Counted from the stretch's first letter, positions 23,611 through 34,518 are shown. The stretch: DNA of 64,000 nt from Crossaster papposus (GCA_037893245.1 JBAIAA010000525.1:1-64000); one strand, 5' to 3'. Notes: generated by a model from the letters alone, not told the origin. Program-made: numbers and translations.

Positions 23611-24193
23611 GTAGGCTTTTTTCGAAAATACAAAAATTGCCATAGTATGAAGCCATTATAGCCATTGTATCTGCAATCCTAGAGATAGAGAAACTAATTT
23701 GCTGGAGTGCGACAAAAACCTTTAGATTTATTTACAAAAACTGAAATTACAGACATAAGATATCTTATAGAAATGGGAGAGCAATTTTTGTGAATTAGTA
23801 TCAAAGGAATCCTTAATATTTTGATAGTTTTCAACACACGCTAATTGCCCGAAACCTTTTTACGTTGTCAAAGTCTGAACATTCGAGCATGTAACATGTG
23901 CACGCTAGCTCCCACTTCATTCAATATATTTCTTGTTTCCATCTAGCAGTGGGAACTAGTTGACGATTGCATGCAAACTAGCGTTATCGAATTAGAAAAC
24001 AGAGTCAGGTGGGAATTTCATCGGGGGGGGGGGGGGGGGGGGGGGGGGAGAGAGATTCGTATTAAAAATACACTTTTTTATTAAAAAAAAGACGCGGATG
24101 GTAATGAAAACCTAAACATAAATTATTGGCCTTATCAGCACCACTTTATAATTATTTCCTTTATAATTATTTCCTTTGATATCCACTGAACAG
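23611..24193 (+). other. Intron 4 with a 26-base G run
   Basis: Non-coding, with a run of 26 G at 24023-24048 followed by AGAGAGA. No gene or recognisable transposon is seen. Confidence 0.7.
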
Positions 24194-24360
24194 GCCAGTG
24201 TGATGAAGATGCCCTCCTTGCCCCTGCCGGCTACTGCCTCTCGGGCTTTTACTGCGGGCATGGCTCGGACTACCGTCAGCAACACGTCTGCCCAGCCGGC
24301 CGGTACTGCGGCAACGGCACGTCGGTGCCTGAGAGGTGCCCCAGTGGAACCTACTCCTAT
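24194..24360 (+). CDS. Exon 5 of cysteine-rich modular protein, 3' end uncertain
   Basis: Acceptor CCACTGAACAG at 24193. The exon reads (G)QCDEDALLAPAGYCLSGFYC, GHGSDYRQQHVCPAGRYC, CPSGTYS in phase 1. After about 24360 the frame stays open to a stop near 24443 but the sequence no longer looks like the family. No good donor is seen at the end of the recognisable part. A GTAAGC at 24496 would be one candidate but would need a frame change. The start is well supported and the end is not. Confidence 0.72.
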
Positions 24361-25760
24361 TTTTGTTGCTTTCTGCGCATGCGCTGCCGTTCAATGCATT
24401 ACAGCATGCACAGTTACCATACCAAGCATGCCGGTGCGGCCTGATGGAGCACTCGGAACACGGCTAGCTGCAGCGCGCCTGCATATACTTCTGTAGTAAG
24501 CCATTAACGTATGCATGGTGCACAGTGATTACAATGAATGTACATGTACATGTGTACATTACATGTGGTACACGCAAGTCACAAGACCGGCGGAAACACA
24601 GTTTCGCGACTTGACTTTACGTGAAAATCGGACTTCTTTTCCCTTTTGGTTAATCTCTCTCATGTGATCAGTTGCTGTCATAATTATCATACGTACGCAT
24701 GCGCAATACTACCAATGAGCCTAAATGAAAAAGCAACCAAGCAACTCTGTTCAACGTTCAACATGACGGAGACTATTGTGAAAGCAAATAAAACGACCTA
24801 AAAATGTACTTTACAAATCCTCCCTGACAACAGAATTCAAAAGTTGGCATCTCTAAAATCCACATTTCTGGTTGGCAGCCATGGCCACTGTGGTCATGTG
24901 GGCTGGAGCATTGTCCTGGCAGAAGAGCACCCCTCTTGTCAGTTTCCCACTTCAAATCTTTATGATATTCAGGAGATCAGCATAATATTCCCTGTTGATA
25001 TTGTGGCCCTTTTCAAACCTTCTGTGTAATCACTTAATGTAAAGTTGAACTGCACACAAATTCCGTGAAAAATGTATAGTTCATATTATTCTACCATAAG
25101 CTACAAACTTATCTTGTACAAATTGATTTGGACAAATGTGACCAGCTCTACAAAAAAAGTGTATTATGTCGCAACAAAAATTGGGTTATATACATGGTTG
25201 AAAAACCCACAATGTAAGCTTTCATTTGGTATATAATAGAGCTCTATAGCCGCTTTTATTTAAAAAATATGACGTGTTTACATATTTATTACTTCCTTGG
25301 AGTTCAAATTACACAACTTAGAAAACGGGCTTTGAAATAGCCGGCTCTGTTGTACTACAACAGAACGATGTACACAAAATGGTATTTGTTCCCACTTTAA
25401 TCATCAAAATCAACATTTCTTTGAATGAAACCTGAAACTGTAGTTATTGAAGATATGTCATTCATGACAACAAATCACTTTTTTATGAAATGTTTACCCT
25501 CTCAACATTGAGCGGGCCATTACATGATAGTGCACAGCGCGACTTAATACACCTTTTTGTAGAACCGGTCACAAATATGCATAAAAAAGGAGTATGTGAA
25601 GTAATGAAAACCATGTGCAGGACCAGATTCCTCGTCACTGAATACAGATACTTCTTTTTGTACAGTTATTTGTTGGTTGTGATCCATTGCAATTATCTTC
25701 ACTTCAATACTAAACTGTAATGCCACAAATTTCTACAATTGATGTTTCTGTTTTTACTAG
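24361..25760 (+). other. Intron 5, mostly non-coding
   Basis: The stretch holds a decayed mariner transposase fragment (24815-25025, listed separately) and short catgtaca microsatellite at 24540-24560. The remainder is AT-rich and without recognisable genes. Confidence 0.55.
24815..25025 (-). pseudogene. Mariner-type transposase fragment
   Basis: On the minus strand, with frame changes and stops, pieces read GHNINREYYADLL, KLTRGVLFCQDNAPAH and VAMAANQKCGF. The Q-D-N-A-P-A-H block around the second catalytic aspartate is typical of mariner-family transposases, where it is preceded by a TRGVL-type strand and followed by an A-x2-A-x4-CGF stretch. Nothing before or after is recognisable as transposase, and I see no terminal inverted repeats. 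It is an old, dead fragment in intron 5. Confidence 0.75.
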
Positions 25761-25896
25761 GTTCTGACAGGCCCAACCCCGTCGAGTGTCCCATAGGACT
25801 GCACTGCCCAGCGGGCTCCCCGGATCCCAAGGCCTGCCTGGCCGGTTACTACACGGACCGAACCACGCAGTATGAATGCAAGATATGCCCCAGAGG
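25761..25896 (+). CDS. Exon 6 of cysteine-rich modular protein
   Basis: Acceptor TTTTTACTAG, donor GTGAGC. The 136-bp exon starts in phase 1 and ends in phase 2 (GG of a Gly codon), and the next exon starts with the single base T, giving GGT. It encodes (G)SDRPNPVECPIGLHCPAGSP, ACLAGYYTDRT and CKICPRG. The phase agreement with exon 7 supports both exons. Confidence 0.85.
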
Positions 25897-26668
25897 GTGA
25901 GCGTCATCATCTGTTGTTTTGTCAATTATTGCTTTCAGGTTGTGGCCAATTTGGCTGATTAACGATAAAACAACCAAATTACTATGAAATCCCCCTGCTT
26001 GACTATAAGTAAATAACAGTCTCAAACATCCTGTGAAATCGCGGCACCTGGTGTGCTGTCATTCTCAAGGAAAGTGAAATGTTTGTATTATATAGGTGAT
26101 TCGCAGATATAGCCATCCAAAGTCAAAATATGGAGGGGTGGTCAATTTTAAGATTTTGCGCAATTTGGAAAACCTAAAGTCCTCCTCTACATATTTCCAT
26201 TTTTTAGGTGCGATAATCGGGAATCTCTTAAATTACACTATTTTGCATAGTGTTTGCGCAGTTTAAGTGTTTGGATTAAAGTCCGTTATTGGTCTAATTA
26301 ACGCAGTAATCAAATTAGGTCCTCGTAACTATCTCACAGTCTCGAAATTTGGATATTTTGTTGTTCAAGTTATGCAATAGTTTCGTATGTGTGGAAATCT
26401 TCAAAACAAAATAACAGAGCTGTTGCTATGCTCAACCAAACCTTACTTGTCCTGTTTTACAATCTTTTGCGTGTTTTGTGGACATTTAATCCAAATCGAT
26501 TTCTGCTTATTAGATTCTTATTTAAACTTTTTTTTGTTTTAATTTTTCAAGAAGGACCTTTTAGAAGTATGATAAAGAACTGTTCCATTATTTTTTCAAT
26601 TTTGGTTTCTATCCAAATCATAATTTAAATTGTTTTTCTTTAATTTTTCTGATATTGTCGTACAACAG
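25897..26668 (+). other. Intron 6, nothing recognised
   Basis: AT-rich non-coding sequence that ends in a T-rich tract before the exon 7 acceptor. Open frames inside it are low-complexity and have no family resemblance. Confidence 0.5.
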
Positions 26669-26842
26669 TTTCTACTGCCTGCCAGAGAATGAAACAGTCG
26701 GGAACCCAGACCTACAGCCAGGCATCACTGACTGCCCTGCTGGTTACTTCTGCACCAATAGCACCGGTCTAGATTGGAGTACCTTCCCAGCCGGTACATA
26801 CAGTAACCAGACCAACTTGTACAATGTAACCGTGACTAACAT
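26669..26842 (+). CDS. Exon 7 of cysteine-rich modular protein, donor uncertain
   Basis: Acceptor GTACAACAG, phase 2 start matching exon 6. It reads (G)FYCLPENETVGNP, DCPAGYFCTNSTG, FPAGTYSNQTNLYNVT. Three donors are possible near the end: GTAACC at 26825 or GTGACT at 26831 (both phase 0, which would join the phase 0 start of exon 8 to read into QCTDYPGGYYC) and GTATGT at 26843 (phase 2, which would not). Phase favours one of the first two. Sequons NET, NST, NQT and NVT are present. Confidence 0.8.
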
Positions 26843-27002
26843 GTATGTCTAATGTCACCCCTGTTAATCCAGTTGAAATATTTTTAGTATTCCTACTTTT
26901 TCTACTTTTTCTATCTGGCTCCTATTTTTCTCCTATTTTTCTCCTATTTTTCTCCTATTTTTCGTACTATGTGACCGGTCACTCTCCCCATTATCCACAC
27001 TT

Positions 27003-27170
27003 AAAGGTATAATACACCATTGGTAACTGCTTGAATTATCAGGAATGGGTGGATTTGGGGGAGTTGGTTGTATTTTATAGTAAATATCGTTTAACTGACC
27101 TGTCCGAAGTTCTACAATCATGGATGCTGAGAAAAGAGCAAGGAAAATGGCATTCGTTTTCAACCGGCGT
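27003..27170. repeat. Dispersed element, inverted copy of 62455-62622
   Basis: The stretch starting AAAGGTATAATACACCATTGG is the reverse complement of 62455-62622 with scattered differences, including GCTTGAATTATC, GTTGTATTTTATAGTAAATATC and TTTTCAACCGGCG. It probably represents the end of a small non-autonomous transposon. Its far end is not recognisable here. Confidence 0.7.
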
Positions 27171-28234
27171 TGGGCAGTTGTTCTTTTTGTTCTTGTTCTT
27201 GTAATCCTGCCAGTGGTATCGGTAACTTGAAATAATCCGGCGCGAATTGGTTAAACATGCACATTTTATCTAATATCCACATTTTATAGAGTCTGACATT
27301 CACGCTTACACAGGATCATACTGATCGTTATCTGGATTGTTAAGGCTAAAACAAACGGCCCTAATATATGATTGTATAACTTGTCTCATTTGAAAACTTG
27401 AAGTCCAATTGCAATCAAACTTGGGTCATAGATGCAATATGGAAACAGCCATGTGGGGGTCACATGCTGAGTGAAAAAGGTCATTGAGGTCAAGTTGTAA
27501 AATAGAGATATCGCGAAAATCATGGTTCGAGAACCGCCTTGTCTCTTTTTATTAACCAATATCAGGCATGAGAATTCCCCGCCGTTCCGAGGTTTCCCGC
27601 TTTTTGGAGGCCAAAATATGTCCTCTCCGAGTTCAATGTGAATCCGGTTTAAAATTGGGGGGGGGGGGGGGGGGTAGAGTTGGTTTAGGGTGATTTTTTT
27701 TTAAAGAGAAATTGTGGAAATATCATTGCTGCAATGACCCGAGATCTGCACTTTTAAATGCGCACGCGATTTCACGCAACGATCGGCACACAGCCTGCGG
27801 TTAACGTACATGTACATAATGATGATTTAGCACTCAGCAGCGCTGCATGACATGTACAATAGCAATAAAAAGCTGTCCTGTGGACGTTTTCTAAACGTTT
27901 TTTTCGTCTACGTTCCGGCTTCATGCAATTCACCATCCGAACTACACAGTGCGGAGCATTCGAAACGACTAGAAAAAAGACTAGGGGTGTCGCAATTGAG
28001 CAATTAGGAATACCCCTCTCTGGGTGCGATCGCTGCATGTGTATGATACTGCAGTGATACATGTATCGGCAAAGTAAACCTCATGCGATATTGTGACGAT
28101 CCCCTACAAATATACAGTGTTTGGAAATGCTGTTGCTGATTGAGCGGCCATCGTGTTAACGCTTATTTGTGTACGTGAAAGAAAAACAGTTATAGTAAAA
28201 TTATCGTGAAATATCGGAGGCATCCGACTTCAAA

Positions 28235-28444
28235 ATGCCGAGATTTTTGGATAGAGGTGTCAAAGAAAAATGGAAGTGGTCTTGGTTAGAGGCCGATGTG
28301 GATATTAAACTGCCTGGTAAAAGTGGTATTGCCGATAAAGTAAAGTGCAATCTCGGCGAGTTCGCCAGAAAGGTAGATATACCAGGGAAGTCGATGTGCA
28401 CGCTTTGCAATAAACTGATCATGTTACCACAGCGGAACATGTAA
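28235..28444 (+). CDS. Short open frame with C-x2-C near its end, unassigned
   Basis: A 69-codon frame starting MPRFLDRGVKEKWKW and ending with KSMCTLCNKLI. A K-x-M/F-C-x2-C stretch of this kind opens BED-type zinc fingers in some transposase-related proteins, so this may be the first exon or a fragment of such a gene. No partner His residues follow before the stop. It lies in intron 7 upstream of the Ty3/gypsy insertion. Function is unknown and it could be chance. Confidence 0.3.
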   Translation: MPRFLDRGVKEKWKWSWLEADVDIKLPGKSGIADKVKCNLGEFARKVDIPGKSMCTLCNKLIMLPQRNM

Positions 28445-28858
28445 ATCTAGTGAAGATAAGAAGGACAAATTATGTCATTTTGATACAGTTTGTATTTTAG
28501 TACTTGAGTCTGAGGTGAATCAGAATGATATTGGTTTTTGTTATTGTTTAAAATGGAAATCCACATCTCAAAATTCTCAAAATCTTCTCAAGAAATAACT
28601 CAAGAACTTAAAATTTGTATCAATTGGTAACTTGTTATTATAGAGTGATACATTTAGATTCTCAAGTGTCAATTGTGTTTATTTCTGCTGTTTAATAGGG
28701 CCTATGGACATTCAGATCTAAAAATTACATTGAAAATTGCTTGAAAATGCTACTTTTCAGTACCTAAATTGTCAAAATTTTCTAAAGGGGGCGCCGGCCC
28801 CTGAAACCCCCGGCATGCCTCGCCTTCGGCTCAGGCCAAGCCTACAGCTTGATTGGGT

Positions 28859-29294
28859 TGTAGGGGTTTGCTACATGTAAAAACAACTACTGTTACTTGC
28901 TACAACTCACCCTGTAGTTCAATTCCGATCCGAGAACACTATTCCGGCAGGAAGTCCGTCCACGCGTGTTGAGTGAGCCCGATGGGGGCGACCGCGTGCG
29001 GAGTTCGGGGCGAGTCGACTCGCGTAGATATGTCACGCGATTTCGCGAACAAAAGTCTCCCTCTACTGAGGTGAGTTCGTGTAAAACCGTCACTGCACGG
29101 TATATAAATAAATGGGCGATAACTACGCACTAACTGTGCAAAATGCCGTAACTTCTGGCAAGTTATAACTGCTGTACCAAAACGCGACTTGTTGTCAACG
29201 ATAGTTTGACGTCTGTTCACATGTGTCGCGGAAAAACAAGATGGCTGACTGAGCGCCTCATTTGCATAAAGCAAAGTTTAAAGGGGTCACTACA
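28859..29294 (-). repeat. 3' LTR of the Ty3/gypsy element
   Basis: This is the downstream LTR in element orientation (left on the + strand). It is 436 bp and appears identical to 33510-33945. Terminal pentamers TGTAG and CTACA form the short inverted repeat. A TATA-like stretch lies at 29101-29111. Confidence 0.95.
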
Positions 29295-29311
29295 TTAGCC
29301 CCCTCCCAGAT
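29295..29311 (-). other. Polypurine tract
   Basis: In element orientation the bases just before the 3' LTR are TGGGAGGGGGCTAA, a purine-rich stretch at the place where plus-strand DNA synthesis is primed in LTR elements. Confidence 0.75.
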
Positions 29312-29371
29312 GGTGAATGGGGGAAAAAAAAAGGAAGTGATGAACCATCGATAGTGAAATAAAAGCGATGT

Positions 29372-32300
29372 TCAGCCAATGTTGATGACTTCCACATAAC
29401 GTTTTGGCCAACGAACGTGACGACCGGATCTCGTTGTCTTGGAGACAGGCGGTGTTGGAGGCGTTACTGGAAGTGTTGGTGTAGGTGCATGTGACGGTGA
29501 TGTTGTGATCGTCCGTGAAGGCAAGTTGGGAGTAGGTGGTTGAGCTTCGAAGAAATCTGAGGTGGTGGTACTGTCGTCCGGATTGCTATCCGTGTATGCC
29601 ACCTTTAAGCGATCGATGCTGACTGTCTCACGGCGGTTTTTGACGGACAAGGTGAAGTACTTGTCGTTGCGGCCAAGTATGAGGTAGGGTCCATTGTATG
29701 GAGGCTGCAAGGGTTTGCGGACGGCATCACAGCGAATGTAAACATGAGTACATGTTTTAAGGTCTTTCGGGATGTGAACCGTGTTTCGCGTGGCACGAGG
29801 CGATGCTGGTGAAAGTTGAGACATGTGATGCTTGAGGCGGTCCACGAATGAGCTGGCATCCAGTAGAGTGGTATCGTTGGATGGAGCAACGAACTGACCT
29901 GGAAGGCGCAGAGTAGTGCCGTAAACCAGTTCCGCTGGGGAGCAACCGAGGTCTGATTTGATGGTGGCACGAATACCCAACAGCGTGATGGGTAGGTATT
30001 CAGACCATCGAGTAGGGTCGAGATGGGACTTCAGTGATGCCTTGAGCTGGCGATGGAAACGTTCGACGAGACCGTTGGCCTGCGGGTGGTAGGATGTAGT
30101 TCTGGTGCGGGTAGTCCCCAGCAATTTTGTGAGATTGCTGAACAGTGCCGACTCGAACTGGCGTCCTCTATCCGTGGTGATGGTTTCAGGGGTTCCAAAA
30201 ACAGAGACCCATCTGTCAATGAATGCCTTAGCGACAGTTTCTGCTGTTATATCGCTGATTGGGATTGCTTCCGGCCATCGCGTGTATCTATCGATGCAGG
30301 TGAGGAGGTACGAGTGACCATTGGATGTAGGGAGTGGTCCCACAAGGTCAATGTGGACATGTCGGAAACGGGCATCAGGCGTTTTGAAGGTGCCAAATGG
30401 TGCTTTGGTATGTCGATGTACCTTTGACCGTTGGCATGGAGAACATGCACGAGCCCAACGTCGGACATCACGCTTGACGCCTGGCCATACATAGCGAGCT
30501 GTGATGAGTTTCTCTGTAGCTTTGGCTCCAGGGTGGGACAGTCCGTGTATGGCATTGAAAACAGCCCGTCTGTGTCTCGCAGGGACGACTGGACGTGGGT
30601 TTCCGGTGGAGACGTCACACAGTATAGTGCCATCGGTTGTGGGAAGAGGAAAGTTCTTGAGAATGAGGCTTGAAGTAGAGCTGTGTAAGCCTGCAATCTC
30701 TTCATCCCCTACCTGGTCGGCGGCGATCTGGGTGAAATCGATCGTGTCCTCAAAAATTGAGTTGATGTCAGGACGAGACAGAGCGTCGGCGACTACATTA
30801 TCCGTTCCCTTGATGTGGCGGATGTCCGAGGTGTACTGGGAGATGTAGTCCAGGTGACGGATCTCACGAGGAGAATGTCGGTCAGGTCTGGAATGCAGAG
30901 CGTGTGTGAGTGGTTTGTGGTCGGTGAAGACCGAGAACCGACGTCCCTCGAGCATGTGTCTGAAGTGGCGTATGGCGAGGTACACTGCGAGGAGCTCCCG
31001 TCCGAAAGTGCTGTATCTACTCTCTGTTGCTGTGAGCTTCTTTGAGAAGAAAGCAAGGGGTTGACACTCACCAGGATTACCTTGTTGCAGGACCCCGCCA
31101 ACAGCATTGTCTGATGCGTCCACCATAAGGCTCAATGGCAGGTTTGTGTCGGTGTGAACCAGCATTGTAGCACTGGATAGAGCTGCCTTGATGTCTTGGA
31201 AGGCATGGTGATGATTAGGGGCCCAAACAAGAGGTTTGCGAGGCTGGCTGTTGTGAGCTCCGAGAAGGTCGTTCAGTGGGGCAAGGATGCGGGCACAGTT
31301 GGGGATAAATCTCCTGTAGAAGTTGACTAGCCCGAGGAAACCTCTCAACTTCTTCAGCGATGTCGGTTGTGGAAAGTCCTGGATCGCAGAGACCTTGGCT
31401 TCCAGTGGACGAATACCGTGCTTGTCTACATGATGTCCAAGGAATTGTAGCTCGGCTACTCCAAAGCTGCACTTACTGGGATTGATCACGACTCCGTAGT
31501 GCTGTAATCGGTTGAAGAGCAGACGGAGGTGTTCCTCATGCTGTTCTGAGGACTTGCTGGCAACGAGTATGTCATCCATGTAAACGTACACGAACGGAAG
31601 TCCGCGGACGACCTTATCCATGAAGCGCTGGAAGGTCTGGGCGGCGTTCCGCAAACCAAACGGCATACGGACGAACTCGTACAAACCAAACGGGGTGATG
31701 ATGGCGGTTTTGTGAATGTCCGAAGGGTCTACCGGTATCTGGTGGTAAGCTCGCACCAAGTCAACTTTGCTGAAAACTGAACAGCCTGCGAGATTGGATG
31801 CGAAATCCTGAAGGTGGGCTATAGGATAGCGGTCAGGTACGGTGACGCGATTCAGGCCTCTGTAATCTCCGCATGGACGCCAGTCACCTGGTGTCTTCTT
31901 GGGGACCATGTGGAGCGGACTGGACCAATTGCTGTCGGAGGGACGAATGATGCCTAAGTCCAACATGTGGTTGAACTCCTCCTTTGCGACTGCGAGCCGG
32001 TCTGGGGCGAGACGACGGGGTCGTGCCGTGACCGGAGGACCTGTAGTCTGTATGTGATGAGTGACGTCGTGACGAACAGGATCATCTTTGCATGTTGGCT
32101 GTGTGATTTGTGGAAATTCACTGAGAACTTTGTCGTACCTGGTTGGGATGGAAGGTGTGACCAATACGGGGCTGATGGGCAGGTCTGGCGCCACTGTTCC
32201 TGTAACCGAGAGGTTAGTAGTGGTGTCAATGAGCCTACGGTGCGCGACATCAACAAGGAGCTTGTAATGATGCAAAAAGTCTGCGCCCAGTATTGGAGTC

Positions 32301-32578
32301 GGTGTATCGGCCAGGTGGAAAATCCAGCGACAAGTGCGTCTGAGTCCGATGTTGAATGTCACCGATTTTTGTCCATATGTAGGTATGCTGGTACCATTTG
32401 CAGCCTGTAGTGAAAAAGTAGACAGGTTTTTCCTTTCGACAGCGCTTGGTGGAAAAATGCTGACAGATGCACCTGTGTCTACTAGGAATTTTCGGTTGTT
32501 GCTTGAGTCGCATATGAAAAACAGGCGGCTAGGTTGGGTACCAGGTGGAAGCGCCGCGCCTATCCCCTGGTGGGTTCG
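29372..32578 (-). CDS. pol: Ty3/gypsy pol polyprotein (PR-RT-RH-IN)
   Basis: The frame is read after -1 frameshifting from gag, so the first codon counted here is CGA at 32578, giving 1068 residues. Aspartic protease: LVDTGAS with Asp34. Reverse transcriptase: YMDD at 334-337 (31571-31579). RNase H: catalytic Asp487 in DASDNAVGG, then TDHKPL. Integrase: HHCC zinc knuckle His678, His682, Cys712, Cys715, then catalytic Asp744, Asp803 and Glu839, with the expected 35 residues between the last two. A GPY-type module ([10 protein letters not shown]) follows near the C-terminus. All catalytic residues are present and no stop occurs. The open frame extends 13 codons further upstream, but only GTG is available there as a start, so a separate start is unlikely. 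Confidence 0.95.
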   Translation of the reverse strand, partial: RTHQGIGAALPPGTQPSRLFFICDSSNNRKFLVDTGASVSIFPPSAVERKNLSTFSLQAANGTSIPTYGQKSVTFNIGLRRTCRWIFHLADTPTPILGADFLHHYKLLVDVAHRRLIDTTTNLSVTGTVAPDLPISPVLVTPSIPTRYDKVLSEFPQITQPTCKDDPVRHDVTHHIQTTGPPVTARPRRLAPDRLAVAKEEFNHMLDLGIIRPSDSNWSSPLHMVPKKTPGDWRPCGDYRGLNRVTVPDRYPIAHLQDFASNLAGCSVFSKVDLVRAYHQIPVDPSDIHKTAIITPFGLYEFVRMPFGLRNAAQTFQRFMDKVVRGLPFVYVYMDDILVASKSSEQHEEHLRLLFNRLQHYGVVINPSKCSFGVAELQFLGHHVDKHGIRPLEAKVSAIQDFPQPTSLKKLRGFLGLVNFYRRFIPNCARILAPLNDLLGAHNSQPRKPLVWAPNHHHAFQDIKAALSSATMLVHTDTNLPLSLMVDASDNAVGGVLQQGNPGECQPLAFFSKKLTATESRYSTFGRELLAVYLAIRHFRHMLEGRRFSVFTDHKPLTHALHSRPDRHSPREIRHLDYISQYTSDIRHIKGTDNVVADALSRPDINSIFEDTIDFTQIAADQVGDEEIAGLHSSTSSLILKNFPLPTTDGTILCDVSTGNPRPVVPARHRRAVFNAIHGLSHPGAKATEKLITARYVWPGVKRDVRRWARACSPCQRSKVHRHTKAPFGTFKTPDARFRHVHIDLVGPLPTSNGHSYLLTCIDRYTRWPEAIPISDITAETVAKAFIDRWVSVFGTPETITTDRGRQFESALFSNLTKLLGTTRTRTTSYHPQANGLVERFHRQLKASLKSHLDPTRWSEYLPITLLGIRATIKSDLGCSPAELVYGTTLRLPGQFVAPSNDTTLLDASSFVDRLKHHMSQLSPASPRATRNTVHIPKDLKTCTHVYIRCDAVRKPLQPPYNGPYLILGRNDKYFTLSVKNRRETVSIDRLKVAYTDSNPDDSTTTSDFFEAQPPTPNLPSRTITTSPSHAPTPTLPVTPPTPPVSKTTRSGRHVRWPKRYVEVINIG

Positions 32579-33387
32579 TTTCCCTGCTGAGTGGTGTAGG
32601 CGCAAGGCTGGACACACTTATGGGCCTCCGCACCGAATTTGCGATGATACCAGCACAGTGTTGATGAGGTTGAGGCGTCTTGCGACGGCTGATTACGCCT
32701 TGGTGTTTGACTTCGGCTACGAGAGCGGAACTGCTGTTTCAGTTGTGTCTGCATGGAGCTTACTTGTAGAGTCAGCTTGGAGATTTGTTCACGCAGTTCC
32801 GAAATTTCCCCTGAGGACGGAGGAGTAGGGCTGGTGACTTTGTTGACTGGAGGGACGTATACCTCAAGAATGCGATCAGCGAGGTCAGCCAGCTGGTCTA
32901 GCGGAACGGTTTCACTGGAGGAAGCTAGGATAAGCTGTGCGTTGGTGGGCAGGCGTTTTAAGAAAAGCTGTTTGAGGATGCCTTCTTCCAATTTACATTC
33001 GCCTAGTAGCTGTCGCATTTTGCGGAGAAATTGTGAAGGCTTCTTGTCGCCTAACTCCTCCTCAGTTAGGAGCATCTGCAAACGCTTTTGTTCTGATGCA
33101 GAGGTGCGCTTAATCAGTTGTTCCCTCAGCTTTGTATAAGGGGTGTCCTTGGGTGGGTCGATGACCAGATCACGAACCTCTTGAATGACCTCTGGTTGTA
33201 GGGAGGCTATGATGTGTGCAAACTTGGTCTCCTCTTTTTTGATACCGCGTGTGAGAAACTGAGCTTCCGCTTGCGCAAACCATATCATCGGATCAGCGGG
33301 CCAGAATGGCGGCAGTTTTATTCCCACAGCACCAATCTGAGGTTTATCTTCCAGTTCAGGGTTTTTTGGAACTCCTCCATGCGCCAT
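32560..33387 (-). CDS. gag: Ty3/gypsy gag
   Basis: A 275-residue structural protein. I take the ATG at 33387 (MAHGGVP), which has a good context (AACATGG). The open frame reaches 33459 but only a TTG is there. A helical capsid-like region ([47 protein letters not shown]) is followed by a coiled-coil-prone stretch ([14 protein letters not shown]), an Arg/Ser-rich stretch, and a single C-W-Y-H...C-x3-C zinc-finger-like motif near the end (CWYHRKFG...HKCVQPC). This finger form is known from animal Ty3/gypsy gag proteins. The gene overlaps the pol frame by 58 bp. Confidence 0.92.
   Translation of the reverse strand: MAHGGVPKNPELEDKPQIGAVGIKLPPFWPADPMIWFAQAEAQFLTRGIKKEETKFAHIIASLQPEVIQEVRDLVIDPPKDTPYTKLREQLIKRTSASEQKRLQMLLTEEELGDKKPSQFLRKMRQLLGECKLEEGILKQLFLKRLPTNAQLILASSSETVPLDQLADLADRILEVYVPPVNKVTSPTPPSSGEISELREQISKLTLQVSSMQTQLKQQFRSRSRSQTPRRNQPSQDASTSSTLCWYHRKFGAEAHKCVQPCAYTTQQGNEPTRG
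32578..32584 (-). promoter_or_regulatory. -1 ribosomal frameshift heptamer GGGAAAC
   Basis: In the gag frame the bases read CA-G GGA AAC-GA, which is the canonical X XXY YYZ slippery form. A -1 slip places the ribosome exactly in the pol frame, 15 bp before the gag stop. The gag/pol frame offset (-1) agrees. I did not fold the downstream sequence for a pseudoknot. Confidence 0.88.
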
Positions 33388-33492
33388 GTTGACAATCGCG
33401 AGGTGACAGTGCAAACAAATAAACGGATCAACGGCAGTTGTATGTATTGTAGGGTTCAAAATATCTCCAAATGTTGAAGGTGTGAATCTATC

Positions 33493-33509
33493 ACGTCAGG
33501 GTCACCAAT
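33493..33509 (-). other. Primer-binding site
   Basis: Directly after the 5' LTR in element orientation the sequence reads TTGGTGACCCTGACGTGA. The TGG complements a tRNA CCA end at the expected place. I cannot assign the tRNA species. Confidence 0.75.
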
Positions 33510-33945
33510 TGTAGGGGTTTGCTACATGTAAAAACAACTACTGTTACTTGCTACAACTCACCCTGTAGTTCAATTCCGATCCGAGAACACTATTCCGGCA
33601 GGAAGTCCGTCCACGCGTGTTGAGTGAGCCCGATGGGGGCGACCGCGTGCGGAGTTCGGGGCGAGTCGACTCGCGTAGATATGTCACGCGATTTCGCGAA
33701 CAAAAGTCTCCCTCTACTGAGGTGAGTTCGTGTAAAACCGTCACTGCACGGTATATAAATAAATGGGCGATAACTACGCACTAACTGTGCAAAATGCCGT
33801 AACTTCTGGCAAGTTATAACTGCTGTACCAAAACGCGACTTGTTGTCAACGATAGTTTGACGTCTGTTCACATGTGTCGCGGAAAAACAAGATGGCTGAC
33901 TGAGCGCCTCATTTGCATAAAGCAAAGTTTAAAGGGGTCACTACA
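33510..33945 (-). repeat. 5' LTR of the Ty3/gypsy element
   Basis: The upstream LTR in element orientation, carrying the promoter. It is 436 bp and looks identical to 28859-29294. A TATA-like stretch (TTTATTTATATA on the minus strand) is at 33752-33763. Open frames of 66 and 111 codons inside the LTR occur in both copies and look like chance. Confidence 0.95.
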
Positions 33946-34030
33946 GGGTCATTAATAGTGAATCGCTATTTTCCAGTTTTTTCTAACACAACCCATTCTC
34001 ATGCCTGCAATATTGCTCGTGACTAAACAG

Positions 34031-34314
34031 GTCCAGCAGTGCACAGACTACCCCGGCGGCTACTACTGCCCCAACAACGCGGCCACGTCCTACAGCCTCC
34101 TCTGCGATGAGGGCTACTGGTGCGACTCCGGTGTGGACCGAGCCAACCCCAACAACCCCTCAAAGAACAAGACCTACCCGGCCACTTGCCCGATCCTCGG
34201 GGGTCACACTGGGGTCGGCGGGGTGTGCCCTGGAAACAGTGCTGCCGATTGGCTGCGAGGCTGGGGAGTACCAGGACCAGGAGGGACATGGGAGTTGTAA
34301 AGTGTGCCCTGAAG
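34031..34314 (+). CDS. Exon 8 of cysteine-rich modular protein, frame broken
   Basis: Acceptor GACTAAACAG, donor GTAAGC. It reads VQQCTDYPGGYYC, then LLCDEGYWCDSGVDR, sequon NKT, ATCPILGG, and in the next frame over LPIGCEAGEYQDQEG, GSCKVCPEG. The length is one base too long for a phase 0 to phase 1 exon. Removing one G from a G run between 34195 and 34223 would keep everything in frame. The last 48 bp and the donor are included in a 120-bp tandem duplication. Confidence 0.8.
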
Positions 34315-34506
34315 GTAAGCAGGAATTTAGTTTTGTTTACCCATTCATTTAAAAACTGCTATTAAAGCTCGCAAGGTTTGGTTAAAAGTACCAGGACCAG
34401 GAGGGACATGGGAGTTGTAAAGTGTGCCCTGAAGGTAAGCAGGAATTTAGTTTTGTTTACCCATTCATTTAAAAACTGCTATTAAAGCTCGCAAGGTTTG
34501 GTTAAA
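34267..34506 (+). repeat. Exact 120-bp tandem duplication of an exon end and its donor
   Basis: 34267-34386 and 34387-34506 are identical by eye. The unit contains the last 48 bp of exon 8, the donor GTAAGC and 72 bp of intron. The second copy therefore has a partial exon with a donor but no acceptor, and a second GTAAGC at 34435. Confidence 0.95.
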
Positions 34507-34518
34507 AGTAATATACAA

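Larger units (their letters stand above)
26843..28858 (+). other. Intron 7, left part, with dispersed repeats
   Basis: The stretch contains a copy of a dispersed element (27003-27170, listed separately), a piggyBac-like end GCGCGAATTGGTTAA near 27242-27256, a GGTCAAG-type repeat at 27365-27545 like that in intron 3, and a run of 18 G at 27657-27674. A small open frame at 28235 is listed separately. The Ty3/gypsy element is inserted at its right edge. Confidence 0.6.
28859..33945 (-). mobile_element. Intact Ty3/gypsy LTR retrotransposon
   Basis: A complete 5087-bp element on the minus strand, inserted in intron 7 against the direction of the host gene. Two 436-bp LTRs look identical by eye. 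They begin TGTAG and end CTACA in element orientation. The 4-bp target duplication is GGGT (28855-28858 and 33946-33949). Order in element direction: LTR, primer-binding site, gag, -1 frameshift signal, pol (protease, reverse transcriptase, RNase H, integrase), polypurine tract, LTR. No stop interrupts either frame. Identical LTRs and open frames indicate a recent insertion that could still be active. No envelope frame is seen after pol. Confidence 0.96.

Noticed and set aside
28893..29274. 66- and 111-codon frames in the LTRs
   Set aside because: They lie wholly in LTR sequence, occur in both copies only because the LTRs are identical, and have no recognisable content.
32578..32617. Independent pol start at 32617
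   Set aside because: The codon is GTG and lies within the gag overlap; the GGGAAAC heptamer gives a better explanation.
30053..32828. Numerous + strand frames of 70-164 codons over the Ty3/gypsy element
   Set aside because: They are shadows of gag and pol on the opposite strand.
33387..33459. Longer gag start at 33459
   Set aside because: The codon there is TTG; the first ATG with good context is at 33387.
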